Source: Anaerolineaceae bacterium UBA6107 (lineage in GTDB: Bacteria > Chloroflexota > Anaerolineae > Anaerolineales > Anaerolineaceae). Taken from it: a stretch of DNA of 29,913 bases. The position numbers and the translations under genes were made by a program. Shown in pieces: positions 14,590-23,524 of this stretch (its first letter is position 1; each line of letters opens with the position of its first letter). Location of the stretch: assembly GCA_002428455.1 (NCBI GenBank), contig DIWL01000035.1, positions 1 to 29,913 on the forward strand, written 5' to 3'. The notes under the pieces are model-generated. The model saw only the letters and a list, made by a program, of their open reading frames with translations, had not been told where the DNA came from and made no database searches.

Positions 14590-15933
14590 ATGACCCAAAA
14601 AGAGAAAATCCTGGTAGCAGAAGCGCGGAAACGTGCGCTTGAGATTCTGCATCATTGCGTGACCCCCTTTGGTTTTCGAGCTTCTGCAGACACCGCGGGC
14701 TACCCGCAGATCTGGGGTCGCGATAGCGCTGTCACGTTGTTAGGTGCACTGGCCAGTAGGGATGCTGACCTGATTGACGCCGGTAAGACTTCCCTCGAGA
14801 CGATCGGCAGGGCGCAATCCTGCTGGGGGTTGCTGCCGCTCAACCTGAATCCTGAATCCGGTATGATCAGCACGGAAAATGCCGGGGCAAGCGATGTTAA
14901 CCTGTGGTACATCCTGGGGCAATACGCCCTTTACCGCCATTCAGGTGATAAGCAATCTTTGATTCGTAACTGGCCGCGCATCACCAGCGCGCTCACCTGG
15001 CTGCAGTACCAGGACATGAACGAGTGCGGACTGCTGGAGATCCCGGAAGCCGGCAATTGGATGGACCTGATTGCGGTGCGTTACAACACGCTGTATGACA
15101 ATGTCCTGTATTACGCGGCGACGCTGGCGTATGAGGAACTCAAGAAGGATGACCCTGAACTTGCCGTTGACGTGCCCTGCCACAACAGCGCGGAGTCCAT
15201 TCACGAACGATTGAACCTGCTTTTCTGGATCGACCGCTGCTGGGTGGCCGCGCATTTTGCCGAACACCTCGAAAAACTGAAAGCCATCCGGCTGGAATGG
15301 TTCATGCTCTACTACAACATTGGCACGATCTCCAGCCGGCCCTATTACCTGCCCTGGGTGGCTTTCCGTGAATACGGCGACTGGTGTGACAGCTTGGGGA
15401 ACGTATTGAGTATCCTCACCGGTGTGGCTGACGGGCATCGCTCGGAGCATATTCTGCAATATATGAAGCAGGTGGGTATGGCCGAACCTTACCCGACCAA
15501 GGCGATCCATCCGCCCATTTACCCCGGCGAACCCTCCTGGCGTGAGTATTACCGCAGCCGCAACCTCAATCTGCCCCATCAATACCACAACGGTGGTATC
15601 TGGCCCATGGTGGGAGGATTTCACATCGGAGCACTGGTGCGGCGTGGTTGGCAGGCAGAAGCTGAACATCTGCTGTCACGTCTGGCGGAAGCAAATTACC
15701 AGGGTTCGCGTATACCGTGGGAATTCAACGAGTGGATGCACGGCGAAACCGGGCACCCGATGGGATACGCGCACCAGGCCTGGTCCGCGGCCATGTTCCT
15801 TTACGCGGAGAATGCCGTGGCTACCGGAACGCTGCCCTTGTTTGATGACCTGTTGGCTGCCAAACCACAAAAAGCCAGGGAAGCCGAGGTCGATGAGGCC
15901 TACTTCCATCCTGCCGGTGGGCAAGTCGGGTGA
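14590..15933 (+). CDS. Cytoplasmic (alpha/alpha)6-barrel glycosidase, GH100/GH63-like
   Basis: This 447-residue enzyme has no signal peptide. Motifs IWGRDSAVTLLGAL, EAGNWMD, YHNGGIWPMVGGF and GYAHQAWSAAMFLY fit the (alpha/alpha)6 glycosidases of the neutral-invertase (GH100), amylo-1,6-glucosidase and GH63 groups, in which acidic residues of the GRD and later EFNEW regions do catalysis. I chose the ATG at 14590 because GAGGAGG lies just upstream; a TTG at 14572 has no such site. It lies right after the importer permeases, so it likely splits the imported oligosaccharide (sucrose-like or alpha-glucoside) inside the cell. The exact family and substrate are uncertain. Confidence 0.75.
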   Translation: MTQKEKILVAEARKRALEILHHCVTPFGFRASADTAGYPQIWGRDSAVTLLGALASRDADLIDAGKTSLETIGRAQSCWGLLPLNLNPESGMISTENAGASDVNLWYILGQYALYRHSGDKQSLIRNWPRITSALTWLQYQDMNECGLLEIPEAGNWMDLIAVRYNTLYDNVLYYAATLAYEELKKDDPELAVDVPCHNSAESIHERLNLLFWIDRCWVAAHFAEHLEKLKAIRLEWFMLYYNIGTISSRPYYLPWVAFREYGDWCDSLGNVLSILTGVADGHRSEHILQYMKQVGMAEPYPTKAIHPPIYPGEPSWREYYRSRNLNLPHQYHNGGIWPMVGGFHIGALVRRGWQAEAEHLLSRLAEANYQGSRIPWEFNEWMHGETGHPMGYAHQAWSAAMFLYAENAVATGTLPLFDDLLAAKPQKAREAEVDEAYFHPAGGQVG

Positions 15934-16031
15934 TCCAGGTTTGAAAAGCGAGCCGGACGGAATTACCAGGGAGATCTCTGTTTCACAATAATCGTATAAT
16001 GATTAAAAACACAAATAAAAGTGAGGGTGCC

Positions 16032-18668
16032 ATGAAGAGTTCCACCCGAATTGTGTTGTTATCGGTAATGCTCATCCTGTTATTGGTTGGTTGTCAAAAG
16101 ACTGATGAGCCGCTTGTTGAACCGCAGATCACTCCAACTCAGATCTCGCAACAATCAAACAATGTTCCAGCCGGACCTCTACCGGAGGTCTATGAAGACG
16201 GTGCGCGTGTGCGTTACTGCCGTGCAGACTTCTGCCTGATCCTGGAATTTCTTGAAGATGGACTGCTGCACGGTGAATATGCTGTGAAGGGATCGGAGCA
16301 CGACCTCAGCCAGCTGCTCTGGACTTCGCCGATGGTCTTCAAGAAAGATCACGTTGGTCCGCAGCAATTCACCATTCAAGACGATGGCAGCCTGGTGACC
16401 GATACCATGCGGGTAAACGTGGATGGCGACCTGTGCCTGAGCGCAGTGGATATCCGGCAACAGCCTGAGTGGCAATTTACCGCCATGTGCCCGGAGGACA
16501 TGGATGGCTACCGCAAGCATCTTTCCATCAAGTCCCGGGACATCACCGCCATTTACGGCCTGGGGGAGCAGTTCATCGAACCGGGGGAGACGGACGGGAA
16601 CTGGTTCGGCAAGGTGCGCGTTCCCGGAGTGGACCAGGGTAATGCGATGGTACCCTTCAGCGGCGGGATGGTCGGCAATGCACAATTCTCCATTGCCTAC
16701 TTCCTGGGTGCTGAAGACCGGAATTATGCGCTGTTTATTGATAACCCTGCCGCGCAGACCTGGAACTTCCGCAAGGATCCCTGGGACATTAACGTGGCTG
16801 GCGATGCGGTGCGTTTTTACTTGATGACCGGCGCGGACTTGCCTGAATTGCGCGAAAAGTACATGGCACTCACAGGCACCCCGCCTGTGCCGCCTAAAAA
16901 GATGTTTGGCTTGTGGGTGTCAGAATATGGCTACGACAACTGGGCGGAACTGGAGGACAAGCTGGCGAGCTTACGGGCGAATAATTTCCCGGTGGATGGA
17001 TTTGTACTGGACCTGCTCTGGTTCGGCGGCATCACCTCTGACTCTGAGAACAGCGCCATGGGTGGTTTAAACTGGGATACGGTCAATTTCCCTGACCCCG
17101 CCGGGCGCATCGCGCAATATGCCGCGGATGGTGTGGGGATCATGCCCATCGAGGAACCTTACATCAGCGCAGGTTTGCCCGAACACGCCACGCTGGCAGA
17201 AAAAGGCTACCTGGTGACGCGGAAAGAGGGCGGAGATCCGGTTTACCTTGAGTCAAATCCGTGGTGGGGTATCGGTGGCATGGTGGATTGGACCAATCCG
17301 GACGCCACAGCCTACTGGCATGATGAGAAACGCCAATCCCTGGTGGACATGGGTGTCATCGGTCACTGGACAGACCTGGGTGAACCGGAAATGTTCGACG
17401 CGGTCTCCTGGTATTACGGTATTCCCGATGCGTACACGATGCAAAACAACCAGTTTGACATCCATAATCTTTACAACTTCTACTGGAGTCAGAGTATTTT
17501 TGAGGGTTACCAGCGCAATGGGGTCAAACGGAGACCGTTCATCCTTTCCCGCTCCGGTTCACCCGGCAGTCAGCGTTTTGGCGTGAGCATGTGGTCAGGG
17601 GATATCGGCTCCAACCTGGAGAGTTTGGCTGCGCACTTGCAGGTGCAGGGGCAAATGTCACTCTCCGGCATCGATTATTTCGGCTCGGATATTGGTGGAT
17701 TCTACCGCGGTAACGTAGTAGGCGGACTCGACAACATCTATACGCCGTGGCTGGCGGTTGGCTCGCTGCTGGATGTGCCCATGCGGCCGCATACCAACAA
17801 CCTGTGCAATTGCCAGGAAACCGCCCCGGATCGAATTGGAGACATGGCAAGCAACCTGGCGAATGTGCGGCTGCGTTACGCATTGAGCCCTTACTATTAC
17901 TCGCTCGCCCACCGCGCTTACCTGTACGGAGAGCCGTTGTTCGCCCCCCTGGTGTATTACTACCAGGAGGACGCGAACGTGCGCGAGTTGGGTGCGCAGA
18001 AGATGATCGGGCGTGATCTGCTGGCGGGTTTTTCCGCTACGTTGTTCCAGGAATTCATGGACGTGTACCTGCCCGCCGGGAAGTGGGTGGATTTTTACAC
18101 TTTTGATTGGTATAACAGCACAGGAGAATGGGTCGAAAAATACCCGCTGGTACGGGATGATCACTATCAGCCGCCGTTGTTCCAGCGTGCCGGGTCGATC
18201 GTACCGCTGATGCATGTTGACGAACAAACCCTGAACATCACCGGCTTGCGTAAAGATGGTACGCTGCGCGATGAACTGGTGTTGAGGGTGGTAGCCAGTC
18301 CTGAATTGACTTCGTTCACCCTTTACGAAGATGATGGAGTCAGTATCGCCTATCAGGACGGAGCGGTGCGTACCACGGTGATCTCCCAACAGCAGGACGG
18401 GAAGCGTATCACCGTGACGGTGGAAAGCGCGGCCGGCAGTTTTGAAGGCGCGGCGATCGAACGAGACACACACCTGCAGCTGTTGGCGGAGGATCTTGCC
18501 AACCCTAAGGAAGTGACCCTGAACGGTTTTGCACTGCAGGAGGCAGCCAGCGAGGATGAATGGGAAGCGCTTGAGAGCGGCTGGTATTTTTCAGATAACG
18601 GCTTACTGCTTGTTAAAACCGGTCAAGAAAGCGTCGACCTGCAGAAGGTGATCCAGGTCAGGTACTGA
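16032..18668 (+). CDS. Surface-anchored GH31 alpha-glycosidase lipoprotein
   Basis: This 878-residue protein starts with a lipoprotein signal peptide (Cys21 after LLVG), so it acts outside the membrane. The ATG at 16032 is chosen because the signal peptide begins there and GAGGG precedes it. The GH31 layout is visible: N-terminal beta domain with YGLGEQF, the (beta/alpha)8 barrel starting at PPKKMFGLWVSEYGY, the nucleophile region HWTDLGEPEMF (Asp448), the acid/base region MWSGDIGSN (Asp524), then C-terminal beta domains including VYLPAGKWVDFYTF. GH31 covers alpha-glucosidases, alpha-xylosidases and alpha-transglucosylases; WTDLGEPE is not the WxDMNE form of classic alpha-glucosidases. It probably trims glycans for the importer upstream. 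Confidence 0.88.
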   Translation: MKSSTRIVLLSVMLILLLVGCQKTDEPLVEPQITPTQISQQSNNVPAGPLPEVYEDGARVRYCRADFCLILEFLEDGLLHGEYAVKGSEHDLSQLLWTSPMVFKKDHVGPQQFTIQDDGSLVTDTMRVNVDGDLCLSAVDIRQQPEWQFTAMCPEDMDGYRKHLSIKSRDITAIYGLGEQFIEPGETDGNWFGKVRVPGVDQGNAMVPFSGGMVGNAQFSIAYFLGAEDRNYALFIDNPAAQTWNFRKDPWDINVAGDAVRFYLMTGADLPELREKYMALTGTPPVPPKKMFGLWVSEYGYDNWAELEDKLASLRANNFPVDGFVLDLLWFGGITSDSENSAMGGLNWDTVNFPDPAGRIAQYAADGVGIMPIEEPYISAGLPEHATLAEKGYLVTRKEGGDPVYLESNPWWGIGGMVDWTNPDATAYWHDEKRQSLVDMGVIGHWTDLGEPEMFDAVSWYYGIPDAYTMQNNQFDIHNLYNFYWSQSIFEGYQRNGVKRRPFILSRSGSPGSQRFGVSMWSGDIGSNLESLAAHLQVQGQMSLSGIDYFGSDIGGFYRGNVVGGLDNIYTPWLAVGSLLDVPMRPHTNNLCNCQETAPDRIGDMASNLANVRLRYALSPYYYSLAHRAYLYGEPLFAPLVYYYQEDANVRELGAQKMIGRDLLAGFSATLFQEFMDVYLPAGKWVDFYTFDWYNSTGEWVEKYPLVRDDHYQPPLFQRAGSIVPLMHVDEQTLNITGLRKDGTLRDELVLRVVASPELTSFTLYEDDGVSIAYQDGAVRTTVISQQQDGKRITVTVESAAGSFEGAAIERDTHLQLLAEDLANPKEVTLNGFALQEAASEDEWEALESGWYFSDNGLLLVKTGQESVDLQKVIQVRY

Positions 18669-18675
18669 AAACCAA

Positions 18676-18701
18676 AAAAGACACCCGATCGGGTGTCTTT
18701 T
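18676..18701. terminator. Bidirectional terminator between GH31 and DUF4380 genes
   Basis: A perfect 26-bp palindrome (AAAAAGACACCCG and its complement) with flanking A and T runs can stop transcription from both converging genes. Confidence 0.9.
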
Positions 18702-18714
18702 ACTAACAAAACCT

Positions 18715-19605
18715 TTAGACCAGCGGCAGGATCGTACGATCCACGTCCTCCTCAGACTGCGGTGCGGGGATTTCGTCGTAAACAGCCCACTCCTCCCAAT
18801 GTGAAACCACTTTTCCGGGCTGTAAATCCACTAGGGGAGCCAGGCTTTCCAGTTCAAGGATTTCGGCGTTGGTGTAGGCTTCAAAATTACAGTTCAGATC
18901 AGGATAAATTGCAGCCGGATCCCACGCGAAGCGTTTCATGAAAAACTGATTCCTGACTGCATAACCAGCCCAGCCGTACGGGTTCTGCAAACCGGCTTTT
19001 TGCGCACTGGTCGCAGCTGGATCCTGGCGGAGAAGAATGTAACGGCTTCCCCATTTCCAGCGCGGATCGCTTAGGTCAGTGTATCCCCACAGGCTGAGTG
19101 AGTGCGTGGGCAGGAGCTGCTGCGGGCGCTCAAGGTTGTGCGGAATAACCGCGATACCACCCGAACACATCACGCTCAACGCCCACGGCGCCAGGTGCAG
19201 GGTCTGCCTGCCCATGTTTTGTACAAAGTGTTCCAGTCTGACCCTGTTCTGCCCCGGGACAGGGGAGATCCCTATGGTTTTCAATATACCGCTTTTTTCC
19301 ACCGGCGCGGTAAAGCGCACACCATGTCCGCTTTCGATCACCTGAACCGGAGCATTGTCCGGGGCATATGTAAAAGCCAGGTCTTCCGGCGCACACCAAA
19401 AGCGGTGACCGCCGTAGGTCTTCCATTCATCTCCTCCGCTGGTACCGGCCTGGTCAGGGTTCACGTAAAACAGATTACCCTTGTCTTTTAAAGCGCAATA
19501 AATGACGCGCGGACCGACTGTAGTGGTCACGATCAGGGTGAAGTCCCGGTGGGTGATTTGAACACAATTCTCCCAACCGGCAAAATTGATGCGTGCGATT
19601 TTCAT
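18715..19605 (-). CDS. DUF4380 / galactose-mutarotase-like protein
   Basis: This 296-residue protein has no signal peptide and the look of the aldose-1-epimerase-like beta-sandwich fold: MKIARINFAGWENCVQI, GPRVIYCALKDKGNLFYV, YGGHRFWCAPED and, near the end, HWEEWAVYD. This pattern matches the DUF4380 group, whose biochemical activity is not established. A sugar mutarotase or sugar-binding role fits the fold and the adjoining glycosidase locus. It converges on that locus across a shared terminator and follows the histidine kinase by 93 bp on the same strand, so it could also be read from the kinase operon. Confidence 0.7.
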   Translation of the reverse strand: MKIARINFAGWENCVQITHRDFTLIVTTTVGPRVIYCALKDKGNLFYVNPDQAGTSGGDEWKTYGGHRFWCAPEDLAFTYAPDNAPVQVIESGHGVRFTAPVEKSGILKTIGISPVPGQNRVRLEHFVQNMGRQTLHLAPWALSVMCSGGIAVIPHNLERPQQLLPTHSLSLWGYTDLSDPRWKWGSRYILLRQDPAATSAQKAGLQNPYGWAGYAVRNQFFMKRFAWDPAAIYPDLNCNFEAYTNAEILELESLAPLVDLQPGKVVSHWEEWAVYDEIPAPQSEEDVDRTILPLV

Positions 19606-19698
19606 TTTGATTTTCTCGTTTCAGCCAAGGATTGGTAAATCCAGGCAGTGAACTAATGCGTCCGTGCCGTTTGTTATTCTTATGATAATTGAAAAAAG

Positions 19699-21063
19699 TT
19701 ACTTTGTGGGCGAAAAACTAAGCGTAAATTTCGTTCCCTGTCCTTTACCGGCTGATGCCACCGAGATAGATCCGCCCTGGGCAATCACCAAGGCTTTGCA
19801 GATGGCCAAGCCGAGACCCATTTTACCGCCAACACCGGACCGGTTCTTATCCGCGCGGTAAAAGCGGTCGAACACATACGGCAGATCCTGGGGGTCAATC
19901 CCCTCGCCGCTGTCCTGTACAAGCAGGCTTACCCTTTCACCGGCTTCGGCACTCAGACGGATCGTTCCGCCCGCTGGTGTGTAGCGGAGGGCGTTATCGA
20001 CCAGGTTCTTGAGTACCTGGATCGTGCGTCCTTCGTCAATTTTGATCGGGGGTAGGGTATGGTCAACTCTCAGCTCCAGACCGACCCCCTTTTGTTCGAC
20101 GATCGGTCGGTAAATCCGCGTGATGTGCTCCAGGAGGGAGGCAGGATCGATCGGTTGGAGCAGTAATTCCAGAGCACCGGATTCCGCCTGTGTAAGTGTG
20201 GTCATGTCGCCCACCAGGCGGCGCAAGTGCTCGATCTCAGCTTTAATCACCTCAAGCCGTTCCGGGGTGAGGGAGACCTCACCGCCTTCAAGCATTTCGA
20301 TGTAGCCTGAGATGATCTGCAAGGGGGTGCTCAGGTCATGCGTGATGTCAGCGGTCAGGCGTTTTCGCTTCTGGTCTGCTTCGAAAAGCTCGGCACTCAT
20401 TTTGTTAAAGGTCTCGGTCAATTGCCCAAGTTCATCCTGCGAAGTCACCGGTACCCGTTGTTGCAGATCTCCCGTTGCCAATTGTTTGGATGCAGTGGAA
20501 AGACGCCTGATCGGGATGATCAACCTTCCGGCAAGTAAGTAACCGATGATCACCGCAGCCAGCACGCCCGCCAGGGCAGCCAACCCAATGGCCAGGTTGG
20601 TTCGCCGCAGAAACAATTGCTCTTCCGCGTTCAACGCGAACTGGTATTTGTTGTCAGGCAGGATCCAGGCAACAGTAGCGCCATCGACCTTGACTTCAAC
20701 GGCTTGTTTGAGGAAATCCCGTGGTACAGCATCACCAACGTTATATCCAGCGAAGGGAATCAACGCTTTCAGATCCTGATCCACCATTCCGTTCAGTCCG
20801 CGCATATCGTGCATATCCATGGGGTCCGGTCTGGAAAAGACCGCGTCTCTGATCACATAGTATTCAAAAAAACCATCCATTGTGGCGTAGGCACTGTAGT
20901 ACCCCTGGGCGGCGGTTTTCATTTCGGCGGTTTGCTGCTCTACCACCAGGTTCATCAGGGATTGACCGGAAGTCAGGCGGATCAATACCGATACCACGGT
21001 GACTGTGATCAGCGCTACCGCCAGGAATGAAAGGATCAGTTTCGCTTTCAACGAACGCTTCAC
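19699..21063 (-). CDS. Sensor histidine kinase
   Basis: This 454-residue membrane kinase starts at a GTG that overlaps the regulator stop by 4 bp (GTGA). Layout: membrane helix at about 9-30, an extracellular sensor domain of roughly 125 residues (31-156), second helix at about 157-178, HAMP (about 178-230), HisKA with the phosphoacceptor His242 in ADITHDLSTPLQ, then the ATPase domain with N box NLVDNALRY (353-361), G1 DSGEG (384-388) and G2 GLGLA (416-420). All catalytic motifs are intact. The sensor domain shows no motif I recognise. Its partner is the regulator just upstream, and the probable targets are the surface genes upstream of it. Confidence 0.95.
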   Translation of the reverse strand: MKRSLKAKLILSFLAVALITVTVVSVLIRLTSGQSLMNLVVEQQTAEMKTAAQGYYSAYATMDGFFEYYVIRDAVFSRPDPMDMHDMRGLNGMVDQDLKALIPFAGYNVGDAVPRDFLKQAVEVKVDGATVAWILPDNKYQFALNAEEQLFLRRTNLAIGLAALAGVLAAVIIGYLLAGRLIIPIRRLSTASKQLATGDLQQRVPVTSQDELGQLTETFNKMSAELFEADQKRKRLTADITHDLSTPLQIISGYIEMLEGGEVSLTPERLEVIKAEIEHLRRLVGDMTTLTQAESGALELLLQPIDPASLLEHITRIYRPIVEQKGVGLELRVDHTLPPIKIDEGRTIQVLKNLVDNALRYTPAGGTIRLSAEAGERVSLLVQDSGEGIDPQDLPYVFDRFYRADKNRSGVGGKMGLGLAICKALVIAQGGSISVASAGKGQGTKFTLSFSPTK

Positions 21064-21749
21064 GCAGTCTCTCCTATGAAACGATAACCGATGCCAAAAA
21101 TTGTCTCGATGTACATCGGCTGGTCCGGATCGTCATCAAGTTTTTGTCGCAGATTCCGGATGTGGATCTTCAAGGTGGCTTCAGAGCCTGTATAGCCGTT
21201 TTCCATCAGCCCGATGCAAAGGTCAGCACGTTTTACAACTTTTCCGGCCGCGCGCATCAACATTTCCAATACGTGAAACTCGAGGGGGGTGAGGACGATT
21301 GGAAGCCCTTGTTTGGTGACCAGATGCCGGTTGTAATCGAGTTCAACATCTCCGATGATCAAGCCAGGGCGGTTCTCATCCATCGGTGCGGCACGGCGCA
21401 GCACTGCGCGCATCCTGACCAGCAATTCACGCAACCGGAACGGTTTGGTGATGTAATCATCCGCACCAAGGTCAAAACCCTTGATGATCTCCGCTTCCTG
21501 TTGTTTGGCGGTGATCATGATCACCGGCACATCTGATTCTTTGCGTAGCTGCGTAATGAACTGGTAACCATCCATGTTGGGCATCATAATGTCCAGCAGG
21601 ATCAGATCGGGATTCACTGCGTGATAGACATCCATTGCTTCTCTGCCATCCGCCGCTGTAAATACTTCGTAATCCTGGCTGATGAGGAAATCATTGATCA
21701 TCGTTAACACGTTGCGGGTATCATCCACTACGAGTATTTTTCTAGCCAT
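21060..21749 (-). CDS. OmpR/PhoB-type response regulator
   Basis: This 229-residue regulator has a receiver domain with acidic pair DD (9-10), phosphoacceptor Asp53 in LILLDIMMPNMDGY, Thr80 and Lys102 (TKPF). A winged-helix DNA-binding domain follows, ending in the KIHIRNLRQKLDDDP recognition-helix region and IETIFGIGYRF. I chose the ATG at 21749, where the receiver fold begins (MARKILVVDD); a longer frame to 21860 adds 37 residues unlike the family and runs through an intergenic hairpin. There is no Shine-Dalgarno before 21749, but a TATAAT lies 6 nt upstream, which suggests a leaderless transcript. Confidence 0.94.
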   Translation of the reverse strand: MARKILVVDDTRNVLTMINDFLISQDYEVFTAADGREAMDVYHAVNPDLILLDIMMPNMDGYQFITQLRKESDVPVIMITAKQQEAEIIKGFDLGADDYITKPFRLRELLVRMRAVLRRAAPMDENRPGLIIGDVELDYNRHLVTKQGLPIVLTPLEFHVLEMLMRAAGKVVKRADLCIGLMENGYTGSEATLKIHIRNLRQKLDDDPDQPMYIETIFGIGYRFIGETA

Positions 21750-21755
21750 GATTGA

Positions 21756-21761
21756 ATTATA
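21756..21761 (-). promoter_or_regulatory. -10 box placed for a leaderless response-regulator mRNA
   Basis: TATAAT on the - strand ends 6 nt before the regulator ATG, putting the expected transcription start at or next to the start codon. No clear -35 box lies 16-18 bp upstream. Confidence 0.4.
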
Positions 21762-21789
21762 TCCATTCCGTGAAGATATCGGGCTGCCA

Positions 21790-21822
21790 GAAGCAGGATG
21801 GGAGTCCGCCCCATCCTGCTTC
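21790..21822 (-). other. Strong hairpin between DUF4956 and response-regulator genes
   Basis: GAAGCAGGATGGG (21790-21802) and CCCATCCTGCTTC (21810-21822) form a perfect 13-bp stem with a 7-nt loop. It lies in the 140-bp gap between the two genes. There is no T-run on either strand, so it is not a standard intrinsic terminator; it could partly separate expression of the surface genes from the signalling genes or protect a 3' end. Confidence 0.7.
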
Positions 21823-21889
21823 GGTGTAGAAGGAGGAGAGAAGATGATTGCGGTATCCAACGCAGCCTTCGCTGTTTCTTACTTCTTGT

Positions 21890-22531
21890 TCAGTCATCAA
21901 GATCCGCGCTGCTGTAAGCGATGATCACAGGTTGATCATGACCATTCCAATTATCCGGCGAACCTCCCTCGTAATAGAACGTCAACTCTGCCGTGTCCTT
22001 TAGAAAGTTGATCTTGCCGACACTCACCCGTTTGATTTTCAATCCGGTGCGGTCTGCCAGGTCAGCTATCAACTCATCCATTCGATCAGGACGGATAAGT
22101 TCGATCTTTTCGTAAACGATGCGCTTTGATGCGTCGTATTTGAAGCCCCAACCCTTTTCAAGGATGAACATTAGCAGAAGGATCGCCAGGTTGGCCACGA
22201 TGAGCTGAGGCCAGTTAGTGCTGTCCGAACTGGCGGTGTTCATCACGGGCAGTGCCGCAATAATGAACAGGTAGGTCATTTCCCGTACGGGCAGCGGGTC
22301 GGTCCGGTAGCGCAGGATGGTGAAAATGGCGAAGAGCCCGAATCCCACACCGAGGCTGATCTCGATGCTGTTCATAAAATGCAAAACGAAAAAGATCACG
22401 CTATTAAAAGCCAGAAAGGTCAATACATAACGCTTACTGTGCGTGGTCGGGTAGTAAATAAACCGAACGAGGGCAATGGCAACCACAAGGTTGAAAACAA
22501 AACTTAACAAGAAATTGGTTAAATCAGACAT
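21890..22531 (-). CDS. DUF4956 membrane protein
   Basis: This 213-residue protein has four to five membrane helices in its first 125 residues (about 8-27, 35-53, 57-73, 85-98, 109-124) and a soluble C-terminal domain. It carries the DUF4956 hallmark SLGVGFGLFAIFTILRYRTDPLPVREMTYLF as Gly-rich helix plus RYRTD segment (59-89). The function is unknown. DUF4956 proteins are repeatedly encoded next to VTC-domain proteins, as here, where the two genes overlap by 8 bp. By analogy with yeast VTC, where a membrane channel carries polyphosphate made by the catalytic domain, it could be the membrane part of a polymer-making complex. This is inference. Confidence 0.85.
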   Translation of the reverse strand: MSDLTNFLLSFVFNLVVAIALVRFIYYPTTHSKRYVLTFLAFNSVIFFVLHFMNSIEISLGVGFGLFAIFTILRYRTDPLPVREMTYLFIIAALPVMNTASSDSTNWPQLIVANLAILLLMFILEKGWGFKYDASKRIVYEKIELIRPDRMDELIADLADRTGLKIKRVSVGKINFLKDTAELTFYYEGGSPDNWNGHDQPVIIAYSSADLDD

Positions 22532-23387
22532 TTATTGGTCCTTTGGAAATTTTATTGATCCATAATGTGCGCTGTTTTAGAGCATTCTTCTTAACCCGGT
22601 CATAGAGCAGGGAGGTACCCATGCAATACTTGCTGAAACCCGTGCTCGGGATATGCAAGTCGCGCATCTGCCGCTTGAAGGGAGAAAAGTGATCGTGTCC
22701 ATCCAGCTTGACCTCGGCGACCGCAATCCCTTGCAGCAGCGAGATGTGATCAGCGTTGTAAAAAGCAATATCCAGGTCAATCGTTACCCTTTCGCATCTT
22801 TCCACGTTCACCAGTGTGACGCGCGTGAACGTGTTCCAAATCTTGGGTTCCAGCTTTTCGTTCTCACATGGCATAACCTGATCAAGCCACTCGCCCGCTT
22901 CGTTCGTGACGCATAGCAGCGGTTGTTGCATCGGCAGGCGTTTCTTGATCGTGCGGTCTTTGCGTGTTTTGTGTTTCACCTCGAGGTAGTTGAGGTGAGA
23001 ATCCAGGTACTCCCTTGAGCGCACCTTATAGCGTTCCGCCTGGCCGTTGACGTGCATGTTGAAAAAGGCAAAGTCAGGTGTGTCAAAATAGAGGGTGCGA
23101 TAGTGATTGAAGGGCATCCCATTCACGACCAGGATGCGATACTCACGGGATAAAGCCGCCAATGTATTCTGCATCATGTAAAACGGCAAAACATACTTGT
23201 AATCCACCCGGTTCAACAGTTTTACTGAATCCATCTCTGCTAACGTGATGGGCTGGTACTCCCTCAGGATCGTTTCCAGGTTCGTGATCGCGGGCAGCTG
23301 TGAATCGGTCAAGTGAGAATCGAACCACTTTTTCCCGCTCATTTCATTGGGATTATTGAAAGACAATTGAGTGTTTATGTTGTTCAT
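22524..23387 (-). CDS. VTC-domain (polyphosphate polymerase fold) protein
   Basis: This 287-residue soluble protein has the triphosphate-tunnel layout of the VTC catalytic domain. The inward-facing basic and acidic residues are all present: Arg60 and Lys64 (LLNRVDYKYVL), Arg97 with YFDTPDF (100-106), K-R-R at 121-125, E-K-K at 136-140 (LEVKHK), Arg189, Glu199-Arg200, and Glu225-Lys227 (AEVKLDG), followed by SK (252-253). The tunnel therefore looks active. In yeast Vtc4 this domain makes polyphosphate from ATP; bacterial homologues beside DUF4956 and surface proteins are biochemically undefined. GGAG precedes the ATG. Confidence 0.88.
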   Translation of the reverse strand: MNNINTQLSFNNPNEMSGKKWFDSHLTDSQLPAITNLETILREYQPITLAEMDSVKLLNRVDYKYVLPFYMMQNTLAALSREYRILVVNGMPFNHYRTLYFDTPDFAFFNMHVNGQAERYKVRSREYLDSHLNYLEVKHKTRKDRTIKKRLPMQQPLLCVTNEAGEWLDQVMPCENEKLEPKIWNTFTRVTLVNVERCERVTIDLDIAFYNADHISLLQGIAVAEVKLDGHDHFSPFKRQMRDLHIPSTGFSKYCMGTSLLYDRVKKNALKQRTLWINKISKGPINV

Positions 23388-23480
23388 TTCAACTCCGTTT
23401 CACGTGTCTTACCTTATTAATTTGATGATAACTGCAGTGGTTGCGTGGATGGTTTATTTTTTGTATACCGTTGACGTAAC

Positions 23481-23517
23481 AAAAAAATTGGTGGGAAGTT
23501 TTCAGGCTTCCCACCAA
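23481..23517 (-). terminator. Terminator after the beta-helix lipoprotein gene
   Basis: On the - strand TTGGTGGGAAG and CTTCCCACCAA form a perfect 11-bp stem followed by seven T (23487-23481). It lies before the VTC gene, so the lipoprotein is probably made in excess of the VTC/DUF4956 pair. Confidence 0.92.
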
Positions 23518-23524
23518 CATTAAG

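Noticed and set aside
8046..21822. Shared repeat family: the octamers CATCCTGC/GCAGGATG occur in hairpins at 8046-8069 and 21790-21822
   Set aside because: The arm order is reversed between the two sites and flanking bases differ, so they are not copies of one element.
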